Source: Methylotenera_A sp963701715
Lineage (GTDB): Bacteria; Pseudomonadota; Gammaproteobacteria; Burkholderiales; Methylophilaceae
Direction: 5' to 3'
NCBI GenBank assembly: GCA_963701715.1
Contig: CAVPAX010000003.1
Coordinates: 68,323 to 132,322 of the forward strand
DNA: 64,000 nt
Numbering within the stretch: position 1 is the stretch's first letter; the number at the start of each line of letters is the position of its first letter. The notes beneath the pieces were generated by a model. That model was not told the DNA's origin. It ran no database searches and worked only from the letters and a program-made list of their open reading frames with translations. Shown here one piece after another: positions 26,968-36,375 of the stretch. The position numbers and the translations under genes were made by a program.

Positions 26968-27342
26968 TTATCTGCGTTGGCTGATGGTCTCTGAGATAAG
27001 AAGAATGACTGAAACAAAGTTCGCCATTAAAGCGCCACCGGAAAGCGAAACGATGTAAACCATCAGCGAAGATTCATCCATGCTGCCTCCCATCACGGCC
27101 CACAATATAGCGGCGGCAATAAGCTGAAGATCTGCGGCCAGACTGGTAGAAAGCAAGACGGCGCCTACCTGAGTACGGTCGCCAAACTTTAACACGGTAG
27201 CAATCAGGCTTACGACAATCGCTGCATAGAGTTCGTAGACATGATGATGGTTTGGATTGTCAATATCGCCGAGAAAAAAGCCAAAATTCAGTGTCATTGC
27301 CAACACAATAAAAAAACCAAAAATCACTTTCTCTAAATTCAT
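26968..27342 (-). CDS. Small four-helix membrane protein (possibly DUF6394)
   Basis: The 124-residue protein is almost entirely hydrophobic, with four predicted membrane segments (about 6-24, 39-54, 60-84, 93-118) and a His-rich loop (NPNHHHVYELYA, about 30-41). I recall this family as DUF6394, often next to RCK-type K+ channel genes, but I cannot verify the name here. It precedes the channel gene with a 36-bp gap and may be an accessory subunit. No catalytic residues are apparent. Confidence 0.65.
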   Translation of the reverse strand: MNLEKVIFGFFIVLAMTLNFGFFLGDIDNPNHHHVYELYAAIVVSLIATVLKFGDRTQVGAVLLSTSLAADLQLIAAAILWAVMGGSMDESSLMVYIVSLSGGALMANFVSVILLISETISQRR

Positions 27343-27495
27343 GGAAAATCTCTCCCGGTAAAATGTATAGTATATTTACTGAGGCATATTATACTGTCCT
27401 GAATAGGGCTGGTAAAAAGAGAACATTTAAATGGACGATTTGATTCAAAAGAATCAGGGTCATGTTGTCAAAAAACAAATTTTGAGCAATTATCA

Positions 27496-28443
27496 ATGAT
27501 ACAAACCACACTCCCGCCCGCAATTTTTTTGATGGGCCCAACTGCGAGCGGAAAGACTGGTGTGGCGGTGGATATTGTTTCCAAGCTGCCTGTAGAAATC
27601 ATCAGCGTCGACTCCGCGCTGGTGTTCAAGGATATGAATATCGGTACGGCCAAGCCGGATGATGAAACGTTGGCAAAAGCACCACATCATCTGATTGATA
27701 TTATCTTGCCCACTGAAGCATATTCCGCTGCGAGCTTTAGAAATGATGCCTTGCGTTTAATGGCAGAGATTACCGCGCGCGGCAAAATTCCATTGCTGGT
27801 GGGCGGTACGATGTTATATTTCAAAGCCTTGCAGAGTGGTTTAAGCAACTTGCCGGAAGCGAACCCTGAAATTCGTGCAGGTATTGAGCAGGAAGCCGCA
27901 CAAGTCGGCTGGCCAGCGATGCATGCCAAGCTTGCGAAAATAGATCCTGAAACCGCAGCTCGCCTGCAGCCCGCTGATTCACAGCGTATCGAGCGTGCAC
28001 TGGAAGTGTTTGCTGTTACTGGAAAAACCATGACAGCGCTGCATCAGGAATCTTCCGGCGAAGATTTGCCTTATCGTCTGCTAAAAATCGCGCTGGTGCC
28101 AAGTAATCGCAAAGCGTTGCATGGGCGTATTGCGCAGCGGTTCGATATGATGCTCGCCAACGGTTTTTTAGATGAGGTAAGGGCATTGGTGACCAAGTAT
28201 CCAGAACTCACATCAGAAAGCACATCTATGCGCTGTGTAGGCTACCGTCAGGCACTAGAATATTTAGCGGGAAATTACGATGTTACTGAATTACGCGACA
28301 GGGGCATTTTTGCGACTCGGCAATTAGCAAAAAGACAGCTCACCTGGCTGCGTGGCATGGACGATATTGTGGAGGTGGATTGCCTGGATCCCGCCATGCA
28401 TGAGATAGTATTGCAGGAAATAGTGCAGTTTATTAAAGGATAA
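27496..28443 (+). CDS. miaA: tRNA dimethylallyltransferase
   Basis: Adds the isopentenyl group to A37 of tRNAs reading UNN codons. The 315-residue product has the P-loop GPTASGKTGVAVDI, ISVDSALVFKDMNIGTAKP, HHLIDIILPTEAYSAASF, LLVGGTMLYFKAL, and RQLAKRQLTWLRGM near the C-terminus, all family signatures. It is the first of three plus-strand genes with gaps of 4 and 9 bp. Confidence 0.96.
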   Translation: MIQTTLPPAIFLMGPTASGKTGVAVDIVSKLPVEIISVDSALVFKDMNIGTAKPDDETLAKAPHHLIDIILPTEAYSAASFRNDALRLMAEITARGKIPLLVGGTMLYFKALQSGLSNLPEANPEIRAGIEQEAAQVGWPAMHAKLAKIDPETAARLQPADSQRIERALEVFAVTGKTMTALHQESSGEDLPYRLLKIALVPSNRKALHGRIAQRFDMMLANGFLDEVRALVTKYPELTSESTSMRCVGYRQALEYLAGNYDVTELRDRGIFATRQLAKRQLTWLRGMDDIVEVDCLDPAMHEIVLQEIVQFIKG

Positions 28444-28447
28444 TGGC

Positions 28448-29023
28448 ATGAAAAACTTTATTAAAGAGAATCTCGTATTAGTCATTGGGCTGACATTGCC
28501 ACTTTTGCTTATTTTGCTTTTCTTCGTCGCAACGGTAATTCCCAAATCGATGGGTATGCCGCCGCAATACGAAATGCTGTTTACCATAATGAAATATGAT
28601 TACCAAACTAAGCCTGAGTATCAGCTTGATTTCAATGTGAAAAATAAGCAGTTGTTGGTAAAGGCTAAAAAGACTGATGACAAAAATGCTTATAACTCGA
28701 AGAGACTTATGGCTTACGATGGAAAAAACGAAACTGTGCGCGAGATTGCTATAGATATAAGCAAACTGACCGCTGGCAGTGAAGTGGTTTTGGAAGAAAC
28801 AAAAAACTTAACGATTGATACTTCTGCCGTGTCACCTGATGGTTATACACTGGAAGGCCCTAATTACAGCGGCAGTGGTCTGATTGGCGGTTTGTTTGGT
28901 GGCGGATATCGCAATAGCGGCTTTCGTTTAAAAAAGGGCAGTGTGGGCTACAAAATACCTAACCAGCAGCAAGATTATTACTATAATCAAGTGCAATTTG
29001 TTGGCTGGATAATTAAAAATTAA
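28448..29023 (+). CDS. Hypothetical membrane-anchored protein
   Basis: I do not recognise this 191-residue protein. It starts with a single membrane helix (about 8-33). A mostly polar domain rich in Lys, Asp and Asn follows, with no Cys and no obvious catalytic motif. Near the C-terminus is a Gly-rich stretch (SGSGLIGGLFGGGYRNSG) and a YYYNQVQFVGWIIKN end. The topology suggests a single-pass protein with a periplasmic domain. It starts 4 bp after miaA and ends 9 bp before a membrane-protein pseudogene, so it may originally have worked with that protein. Confidence 0.6.
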   Translation: MKNFIKENLVLVIGLTLPLLLILLFFVATVIPKSMGMPPQYEMLFTIMKYDYQTKPEYQLDFNVKNKQLLVKAKKTDDKNAYNSKRLMAYDGKNETVREIAIDISKLTAGSEVVLEETKNLTIDTSAVSPDGYTLEGPNYSGSGLIGGLFGGGYRNSGFRLKKGSVGYKIPNQQQDYYYNQVQFVGWIIKN

Positions 29024-29032
29024 GGGCTGACC

Positions 29033-29967
29033 ATGTCGAATAAAGAGGAAGCACTTCAAGATATTGTCTCAATTGCCAAGCATAACAATATTACTCTGGA
29101 CGAAATTGGGCATGCTTTGGAAACCTCGCCATTGTTGCTTCCAAGCCATCTGCAGGCGTGTTATCGAAGCTGTTTGGCTATATCGGCGGCATTTTTGTAT
29201 TTGCTGGCATTGGTGTATTTATCTCGATGTATTGGGACGATTTCGGCTCTGCCGCACGTGTAATTGTGACGCTGGGCATGGGATCTGTGGTGTTTATCAT
29301 GGGCGTGGTTTGCTTGGCTGATAAAAGATATGAAAAAGCCGCTACACCTTTGTTCTTAATTGCTTCAATATGCAGCCCAGGGTATACTGGTGATGTTGCA
29401 AGAATATTCTTCGGGCGGTGATGCGCGCCACGGATTGATGTTCATGTCTGCCTACATGCTCATTCAGCAGGCTGCCACGTTTTGGGCGAAACGCCGCTCT
29501 GTGCTTGCTTTCAGCGCGATTTTGTTCGGCTGTATTTTCTTTGCCAATCTGTTTGACATTTGGGATATGAACGAAAAACTCATCGGTAGCGTCGTTGGTA
29601 TTTCGCTACTTTGCATTGCTTATGCGCTGCAGCAATCGCGCCATTTGGCAATTGCGCCATTTTGGTATTTTATCGGTGCGATATTGCTCATGTGGTCGGT
29701 GTTCGACGCAGTACAAAACACGCCATATGAGCTTATTTACTTAGGATTGTCGGCATTGCTTATATTTTTAAGCACTTATGTGCGTAGCGCACGTTGCTCT
29801 TGGTGGGTACGCTGGCAATGTTGGCGTATATCGGCTATTACACAGCCAAACACCTTGCCAACACACTGGGATGGCCAGTTGCGCTGGTAATGATAGGTAT
29901 TGCGTTGATTGCGCTGAGTTCTCTCGCTGTAAGACTAAACAATAAATATATTAAAACAAATACTTAA
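29033..29967 (+). pseudogene. Multi-pass membrane protein (DUF2157-like) broken by frameshifts
   Basis: Three reading frames each carry part of one hydrophobic protein. Frame 1 (29033-about 29145) gives the soluble N-terminus. Frame 2 (about 29143-29385) begins KPSAGVLSKLFGYIGG and runs through ADKRYEKAATPLFLIAS. Frame 3 (about 29365-29790) contains LVMLQEYSSGGDARHGL and WAKRRSVLAFSAILFG. After about 29790 the protein resumes in a further frame shift with LLLVGTLAMLAYIGYY and stops at TAA 29965. At least three indels are needed to restore it. The breaks do not lie in long homopolymers, which favours real decay over simple sequencing error. The family name is a guess from the layout of a short N-terminal domain followed by many helices. 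Confidence 0.75.
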
Positions 29968-29986
29968 ATAAATATATTAATGTAGT

Positions 29987-31168
29987 TTATAGATAATGTT
30001 TGATGCGATTAGCAGCTTCAATACATTCGTCATAAGATGCGACAAGCGCCATGCGGATGAAGTTTTTGCCGGGATTCAAGCCGTGTGCCTCACGAGCTAA
30101 AAAACTGCCTGGCAATACAGTTATATTCAAATCGCGATAGAGTTTTACGGCAAGCTCAGTGTCACTTTGTTTGCTTCTGGCCCATAAATAAAAGGCCGCA
30201 TCCGGCATTCCTACTTCCAGAACATCTGCCAGCATTGGCGTTACGGCTTTAAATTTTTCTGTATATAGCCTGCGATTTTCAATCACATGTACCTCATCGT
30301 TCCACGCCGCAATCGAAGCGGCCTGCACGGTTGGGCTCATCGCACAGCCATGATAGGTACGGTAAAGCGCAAACTTTTCAATAATTTTTTCATCGCCGGC
30401 CACAAAGCCGGAGCGCATGCCGGGCACATTGGAGCGTTTAGAGAGAGAGCTGAATACGATTAAATTAGCATGGCTGCGACCCAATAGAGATGCGGCTTGC
30501 AGGGCGCCTAATGGCGGATTGTTTTCATCAAAATAAATTTCTGAATAGCACTCGTCTGCAGCAATCACAAAGCCGTATCGGTCGGATAATTCAAACAGCG
30601 TTTTCCATTGGTCTAGGCCCATCACCTTGCCAGAAGGGTTACCAGGGCTGCACACGTACACCAGTTGTGTTCGTTCAAGCACATCTGCAGGTATGCTTTC
30701 AAACGTCATTGCATAGTTATTTTCTGGTAAGGTGTTTAAAAAATAGGGCGTTGCACCTGCTAAAAATGCGGCACCTTCATAAATCTGGTAAAACGGATTA
30801 GGCGAAATGACGATAGGGTTTGGTTTTGTGCTGTCAACGACGACCTGCGCAAAGGCAAACAGCGCTTCGCGGCTACCGTTTACTGGTAAAATCGCTTTAT
30901 CGGGATTAAGGGCTGGTATACCGTAGCGTCTGGAAATCCATGCAGAAATGGCTTCTCGTAGCTCGGTCGTGCCAATTGTCGTGGGGTAAGTTGCCAGCCC
31001 GGCTAAATTACTTACCAGCGCGTCCTTAACAAGTTGTGGCGTGGCGTGCTTAGGTTCGCCGATCGACAGGTTAATGGCAGAGTAAGCTGTATTTGGCGTA
31101 ATGCCTTTGAATAAATCGCGCAGACGCTGAAACGGGTAGGGTTGGAGCAAATTAAGATTTGGGTTCAT
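29987..31168 (-). CDS. dapC: Succinyldiaminopimelate transaminase (PLP fold type I)
   Basis: Aminotransferase of lysine and peptidoglycan precursor synthesis. The 393-residue product begins MNPNLNLLQPYPFQRLRDLF, typical of DapC. It has INLSIGEPKHATP, VNGSREALFA, VCSPGNPSGKVM, ADECYSEIYF and the PLP Lys in SSLSKRSNVPGMRSGFVAGD. Related class I aminotransferases share the fold, but the N-terminus and the SLSKRSN motif support DapC. It faces the pseudogene and diverges from the EamA gene. Confidence 0.88.
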   Translation of the reverse strand: MNPNLNLLQPYPFQRLRDLFKGITPNTAYSAINLSIGEPKHATPQLVKDALVSNLAGLATYPTTIGTTELREAISAWISRRYGIPALNPDKAILPVNGSREALFAFAQVVVDSTKPNPIVISPNPFYQIYEGAAFLAGATPYFLNTLPENNYAMTFESIPADVLERTQLVYVCSPGNPSGKVMGLDQWKTLFELSDRYGFVIAADECYSEIYFDENNPPLGALQAASLLGRSHANLIVFSSLSKRSNVPGMRSGFVAGDEKIIEKFALYRTYHGCAMSPTVQAASIAAWNDEVHVIENRRLYTEKFKAVTPMLADVLEVGMPDAAFYLWARSKQSDTELAVKLYRDLNITVLPGSFLAREAHGLNPGKNFIRMALVASYDECIEAANRIKHYL

Positions 31169-31196
31169 AAGCGGCTATTATAATTTAGGAAGCATA

Positions 31197-32090
31197 GTGA
31201 GCAACAGCAATAATAAAAACTCTTTAGCGATATTCGGCCTACTTTTTGGTGCGTTGTGCTGGGGCATTATTTGGTATCCATACCGTTTGATGGCTGAGGC
31301 TGGTGTTTCAGGTATTGCTTCCAGCTTTTATACCTACTGCATAGCATCAATTGTTGCAGGTATTTATTTCTGCAGACATTGGCGCGGGTTGTTTTCTCAG
31401 CCCAAAAGCATACTCTGGCTGGGTTTGATTGCGGGATGGACAAACCTGAGCTATGTGCTAGCGGTGATCGACGGCGAAGTGATGCGCGTGATGCTGCTAT
31501 TTTATCTCTCACCGTTGTGGACATTGCTATTAGCGCGTTTCTGGCTAAAAGAGCCCATTACACAAGTTGGGTTCGTTTCAATAGTTATTGCGCTGATAGG
31601 CGCATATATCATGCTGGCAGGCCCTGTCGGCGCCGTAACTTATCATCTTCCAATTCCAAGAAATATGGCGGAATGGCTAGCCTTGTCATCAGGTATGGGG
31701 TTCTCGCTGACCAATGTAATCACACGGAAATCCAGCCATTTAACACTTTGTGCGAAATCATTTGCAGTCTGGTTTGGGGTGATTGGTGTAGCATTGATTT
31801 TCTCACCCTTTATTGGAGGTACATTTCCAGCACCAAGTTTTTTTAGTATCACGCATTGGCTGATAATGGGTTTGATAGCCCTGCTGCTGATGGCTGCTAC
31901 ATTGTTGGTGCAATTCGGCGTGACTCAGCTCACAGCTATACGTGCTTCTGTGCTGTTTTTGTTTGAGTTGGTCGTAGCTGCAATTGCCTCATATTATCTC
32001 GCGCACGAAGCAATGACGCTTAATGAATGGATTGGGGGCAGCCTGATTGTGACTGCAGCGCTAATTGCTGCGTTGAATCATAGAGAGTAA
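31197..32090 (+). CDS. EamA/DMT-family transporter
   Basis: The 297-residue inner-membrane protein has about ten hydrophobic helices arranged as two EamA repeats (about 8-140 and 160-295), as in drug/metabolite exporters. Substrate is unknown; relatives export amino acids or metabolites. GTG 31197 is the start because no closer ATG precedes the first helix. It diverges from dapC with only about 28 bp between starts, so both promoters are compact or internal. Confidence 0.82.
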   Translation: MSNSNNKNSLAIFGLLFGALCWGIIWYPYRLMAEAGVSGIASSFYTYCIASIVAGIYFCRHWRGLFSQPKSILWLGLIAGWTNLSYVLAVIDGEVMRVMLLFYLSPLWTLLLARFWLKEPITQVGFVSIVIALIGAYIMLAGPVGAVTYHLPIPRNMAEWLALSSGMGFSLTNVITRKSSHLTLCAKSFAVWFGVIGVALIFSPFIGGTFPAPSFFSITHWLIMGLIALLLMAATLLVQFGVTQLTAIRASVLFLFELVVAAIASYYLAHEAMTLNEWIGGSLIVTAALIAALNHRE

Positions 32091-32094
32091 GTAT

Positions 32095-33189
32095 CTAATT
32101 GCCGAAACCGCCAGCAGCACCTTCGGCAGCAAAACGCATTTTGAGTGACAAATCATTGCGTGAATCAGCATTTGCCAAGGCATCCTCTTCGCCAATTTTG
32201 CCGTTGGTAAAGAGTCTGAATAGTGCCTGATCGAAAGTATTCATGCCGATGTCATTGTTGTCGCCCATGATTTCTTTCATTTCGCCCAGTTTTTGTTTTT
32301 GAATAAGCTCGGCCATATATGGCGTATTAATCATAACTTCTACCGCGGCAACGCGTTTTTGTACTTTGCCTGGAATCAAGCGTTGGGAAATAATCCCTAC
32401 CAGATTCAAGGAGAGCCCAAGGAGCAAACCGTGCTTAGCTTCGGTAGGGAAAAATGAAATAATGCGCTCTAGCGCCTGGTTTGCATTGTTGGCATGTAAA
32501 GTGGCCAGGCATAAATGACCGGTTTCGGCATAGGCAAGTGCCTGTTTCATACCTTCCATGTCGCGCACTTCACCAATTAAAATCACGTCTGGCGCCTGGC
32601 GCATGGCATTTTTTAGGGCGTTTTCGAAAGAAAGCGTGTCTATGCCTACCTCGCGCTGATCCACTACGGATTTTTTGTGGGTATAGACAAACTCAATCGG
32701 GTCCTCTATCGTAACAATATGGCCGGTTTCATTGGCATTACGGTAATCAATCATTGAAGCCAAAGTGGTAGATTTACCTGATCCGGTGGCGCCAACCACT
32801 AATACCAAACCCCGTTTACGCATGATTAAATCACGTAAAATAAGCGGTAAACCAAGTGTTTCAAAATCCGGAATCTCTGTTTTAATATGGCGAATAACCA
32901 TGCCGACCTCACCGCGCTGGCGGAATACATTAATCCGGAAGCGGCCGACATCCTTGCGCCCGATGGCAAAGTTGCACTCTAAGGTAGATTCAAATTCGGC
33001 AATTTGTGCGGGGCTCATAATCGAATAAGCGATTTCCTTTACCATGCCGGGCAGCATAATTTGACTGTTGACAGGCATTGTTTCACCTTCAATTTCCATG
33101 TGAATCGCAGCGCTTGTACTAAAAAAAAGGTCAGAGCCACCTTTTTCCGTCATAAATTTGAGTACCGGAGTAATGTCAATTGCGGCCAT
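32095..33189 (-). CDS. pilU: Type IV pilus retraction ATPase PilU/PilT family
   Basis: Hexameric ATPase that powers pilus retraction. The 364-residue product has Walker A GATGSGKST, the Asp box region VTIEDPIEFVY, Walker B DVILIGEVRDMEGM and the His box HLCLATLHANNANQAL. The C-terminal TFDQALFRLFTNGKIGEEDALANADSRNDL is closer to PilU than to PilT as I remember them. No pilT or other pilus gene lies next to it in this window. Confidence 0.87.
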   Translation of the reverse strand: MAAIDITPVLKFMTEKGGSDLFFSTSAAIHMEIEGETMPVNSQIMLPGMVKEIAYSIMSPAQIAEFESTLECNFAIGRKDVGRFRINVFRQRGEVGMVIRHIKTEIPDFETLGLPLILRDLIMRKRGLVLVVGATGSGKSTTLASMIDYRNANETGHIVTIEDPIEFVYTHKKSVVDQREVGIDTLSFENALKNAMRQAPDVILIGEVRDMEGMKQALAYAETGHLCLATLHANNANQALERIISFFPTEAKHGLLLGLSLNLVGIISQRLIPGKVQKRVAAVEVMINTPYMAELIQKQKLGEMKEIMGDNNDIGMNTFDQALFRLFTNGKIGEEDALANADSRNDLSLKMRFAAEGAAGGFGN

Positions 33190-33269
33190 AATATTTCCTA
33201 TTTTTAATTATTTTAACTTTATCACAAGCAATGTGTTTATTACATAGGGCTGATTGCATTGCTCTGCTA

Positions 33270-35171
33270 TCATCGTTTAAGGTATGTCTGCCAAATATTT
33301 AAATATTGCTGCTCCACATTGCGGACGAATTGTGCAGGTTTAAACATGGTAGATATTGCTGTTTCTGAATTGAGCTTTTGTTTTATCTGTGCCAATTTTT
33401 CAGGGTCAAATGCATAATATAGCGCTTTTTTCTCATATTCTGACAATGAGCCGGTAATCAACTCATGGCAATTAATGCTTTGCAGCAGACTTGCCGCAAC
33501 ACGTGAGGCAAATGTTTCTCCCGCACAAGTAAGTAGCGGCAAGTGCATATATAGTGCATCGCTGGCAGTTGTGTGAGCGTTGTAGGGCAAAGTATCTAAA
33601 AACAAATCCGCATGGGCATGGCGAGCAAGGTGGTCTGCAATTGCCACACGCGGTGCAAAAATCAGCCGATCCTTGTCGATACCTGCATTTTCCGCTTCTA
33701 GCTGCAAATTGGTCTTTGCCCAAGGGTTGCATTCCAGCAGCCATAATACGCTACCCGGTACTTGCCTTAGCAAACGCATCCAAATGGCAAAAACCTCAGC
33801 AGTAATTTTAAACGTTTGATTAAAACAGCAAAATACAAAAGCACTCACGGGAAGACCGTGCTCTGTTTTCAGTGAACTTTCCCCAACTGGACGTTTGCTG
33901 TCATTGGGCTGATAACAGGGTAGATAAAGCAATTGTTCACTAAAGTCAGCAGGATTCTGCGCGATAATTTTGTCTACTAGAATGTAATCAAATAACGGTT
34001 GGGTGCCTGATTGATCACTGATTTCACCCATAGTTCCTGGGTAACCCAGCCAGTTAATGCTGATAGGTGCAGGTCCCAATGCCACAATGCCTGTGCGGCT
34101 GGATTGTGTGAAGCCGGTTAAATCCACTAGGATATCAATCCCATCTTGATTGATTTTTTTTGCAGCATCGATTTCGCTTAGATTACGAATATCCACAAAG
34201 CGGTCAAATGATTGTTCTAAGCGCTTGCGCACTGGAGTTTTGTCATTCACACAATAAGAATAGGCTACGACTTCAAACCGATCTCTGTTATGACTCTCAA
34301 TCAATTCGGTAATTAAAAAGGCTAGCGGATGGAGCCTGAAATCAGCAGATAAATAGCCGATTTTAAGTTTCTCTTTTGATTTTTTTTCATAACTAAAACC
34401 AAGTTTATACCTGCTTTCAAACAAGCTGGAATAAGTGTTGCTTATCCAATTGGAGGCGCACTGCTTTTGCTCGGAGGCAACCGTATTTGGCATCGCTAAG
34501 AAGGCAAATGGTGAGATTTGTGCGCTTGGTACATCTTTTACCAATCGACGGACTTCCGTAATTTGCTGGTCCAGTTCATGCCAATCGCATATATGCTGTT
34601 TCTGGTGTACCAAATGTGCGAGTGCATGATGCAGCTTTGGGTTGATCTGCAAAGCATTTTTGTAGCTTGCAATCGCTTTATCTAATTGACCCAACTCGCG
34701 CTGTACGTTACCTAAATTGTTATGTGTGTCCGCATCTTTGGGGTCTAATTGAAGCGCTTTCTGATAACTTACCAGTGCGGCTTGCGGCTTGCCTATTTCG
34801 CGTTGGGCATTGCCTAGGTTGTACCAATATACGGCGTTGCCGGGTTGCTGTTGTGTAGCTTCTTCGAAGCATGCCTCAGCCTGCGTAAACAGGCCGCTAT
34901 TGTGGGCTTGGTTTCCAAGCTCCTGAAGCGCATAACATAAGGCATTTCGGGTGTCGCTGTTTTTACTATTGGCATTTAATATGCGACGAAAATAGCCAGC
35001 CGCCTCTTCAAAACGTTGCAACTCCACACATAAATTCCCACATACAATATGCAGGTTAAGTTCGTTAGGGTGCAGCAAAAGTACTTGTTGAAAATATTGC
35101 AAAGCCAGGATGGGATTGCCTTCCTGTTGAGCCTTTTGCGCATTGGCAAGTAATTGATTCACATTTTGCAT
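33270..35171 (-). CDS. TPR-repeat protein with GT41 (SPINDLY/OGT-like) glycosyltransferase domain
   Basis: The 633-residue cytoplasmic protein has about five TPR units in residues 1-200, for example YWYNLGNAQREIGKPQAALV and the following THNNLGNVQRELGQLDKAI. The C-terminal GT41 half runs from about 270: KIGYLSADFRLHPLAFLITE, FCCFNQTFKITAEVFAIW and DLFLDTLPYNAHTTASDAL with the expected UDP-sugar site residues. Such enzymes attach sugars to Ser/Thr of proteins, including flagellin or adhesins in some bacteria. No target gene is evident nearby. Confidence 0.85.
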   Translation of the reverse strand: MQNVNQLLANAQKAQQEGNPILALQYFQQVLLLHPNELNLHIVCGNLCVELQRFEEAAGYFRRILNANSKNSDTRNALCYALQELGNQAHNSGLFTQAEACFEEATQQQPGNAVYWYNLGNAQREIGKPQAALVSYQKALQLDPKDADTHNNLGNVQRELGQLDKAIASYKNALQINPKLHHALAHLVHQKQHICDWHELDQQITEVRRLVKDVPSAQISPFAFLAMPNTVASEQKQCASNWISNTYSSLFESRYKLGFSYEKKSKEKLKIGYLSADFRLHPLAFLITELIESHNRDRFEVVAYSYCVNDKTPVRKRLEQSFDRFVDIRNLSEIDAAKKINQDGIDILVDLTGFTQSSRTGIVALGPAPISINWLGYPGTMGEISDQSGTQPLFDYILVDKIIAQNPADFSEQLLYLPCYQPNDSKRPVGESSLKTEHGLPVSAFVFCCFNQTFKITAEVFAIWMRLLRQVPGSVLWLLECNPWAKTNLQLEAENAGIDKDRLIFAPRVAIADHLARHAHADLFLDTLPYNAHTTASDALYMHLPLLTCAGETFASRVAASLLQSINCHELITGSLSEYEKKALYYAFDPEKLAQIKQKLNSETAISTMFKPAQFVRNVEQQYLNIWQTYLKR

Positions 35172-35184
35172 GGCGCAATTTTAC

Positions 35185-36375
35185 TTATAAAAGAGAATTT
35201 GCCAATTGTTTTAGGCCTAGTTCACGTAACAAAAAACGGCTTGGGTTGAGTTTGCTCGCGAGTTTTTCATCGATTGGAGCCTCGCTGCTAGTGATTGAAC
35301 TTGCAATTAATTCACCACAGATTGGCGCAGTAATCATGCCTTTTGAGCCATGACCAGCATTGACATATAAGCCGGCCAGCCAAGGTAAGTCAGCAGGATT
35401 AGCGTTGTAGCGTGGTGGCTTTGTGCGGATTACCTGCTCATCCAGCAACTGTCCTGCCAGCGGCATATAATCGAGCGTTTGGCTTCGCCAGCCAACGCGG
35501 CCATGCGCGATTTCGGCCGATAAGCATTTTGAAAGTTCTGGTGAAATACTATTAAGCGCGTTCATATTTCCCCGTGTATCGGCTTCACTAAGCATGGGGT
35601 TGGTATCGTTCGGCGCATAAGTCGTGCCGATAGAATGTATGCCATCCACCGAAGGGCTTAGATAATGATCGCTGCAAATAATAGTATTCATCTGCCGGCT
35701 ATAGCTATTTTGTGCAAAAAAATTAACCTGTCCGCGCACAGGAGTGATTTCTGCACTCGCACAAGGTTTGAATTGCTTAATATCATTCGCATTACAAATC
35801 ACCACTGTATCCGCTTCATAGACAATATTTTTGTCATCAATTACTTGCCATTGATTGATTTTTTTTTCAATTTTTAATGCGTTCGTGGAGGTGGATGTAG
35901 TAATTAAAGGTGGACTACAAAGCCATTCACACCAGTCTTTTGGCTTTACCCAACCAGCTTGTGGTAAATATAGACCGCCTGTTTTTAGTGATATTCCCGC
36001 AATTTCACTAGCTGCTTGGGTATCCATATATTGAAATAAGGCTAAACCCTCTAGCTGCAGAATCGCTTGCTGCCTGACTTGCTCGCGTGCATCAAAAGCA
36101 AGCTGAATAAGGCCGCAAGCATTGAATATGGTGTTGCTGACGGGTAGTTGTTTTAATAAGCTCAAGGTGAACTGAAAGCCCAGCAAGGCAAATTGACTGG
36201 CAAAATCAGGCTTGGTGCTGAATTTAGGATATAACATCGCAACGGGGTTGCCGGAACCCTCTTGCGCCAATGCATGATGTCTTTCAATAATTGTGGTGCT
36301 GATTCCGCGTCGAGATAATGCAAAAGCCGTGCTGCAGCCTGCAATTCCACCGCCAATGACAATAGCTTTTTTCAT
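35185..36375 (-). CDS. mnmC: FAD-dependent cmnm5s2U34 oxidoreductase (MnmC C-terminal activity)
   Basis: Removes the carboxymethyl group of cmnm5(s2)U34 in tRNA. The 396-residue product has an N-terminal FAD loop AIVIGGGIAGCSTAFALSRRG, GNPVAMLYPKFS, PVRGQVNFF and the C-terminal LAGLYVNAGHGSKGMITAP, all typical of the oxidoreductase half of E. coli MnmC. Here it is a separate protein. Its ATG overlaps the stop of the preceding methyltransferase gene (mnmD) by 4 bp, so the two are translationally coupled. Confidence 0.9.
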   Translation of the reverse strand: MKKAIVIGGGIAGCSTAFALSRRGISTTIIERHHALAQEGSGNPVAMLYPKFSTKPDFASQFALLGFQFTLSLLKQLPVSNTIFNACGLIQLAFDAREQVRQQAILQLEGLALFQYMDTQAASEIAGISLKTGGLYLPQAGWVKPKDWCEWLCSPPLITTSTSTNALKIEKKINQWQVIDDKNIVYEADTVVICNANDIKQFKPCASAEITPVRGQVNFFAQNSYSRQMNTIICSDHYLSPSVDGIHSIGTTYAPNDTNPMLSEADTRGNMNALNSISPELSKCLSAEIAHGRVGWRSQTLDYMPLAGQLLDEQVIRTKPPRYNANPADLPWLAGLYVNAGHGSKGMITAPICGELIASSITSSEAPIDEKLASKLNPSRFLLRELGLKQLANSLL

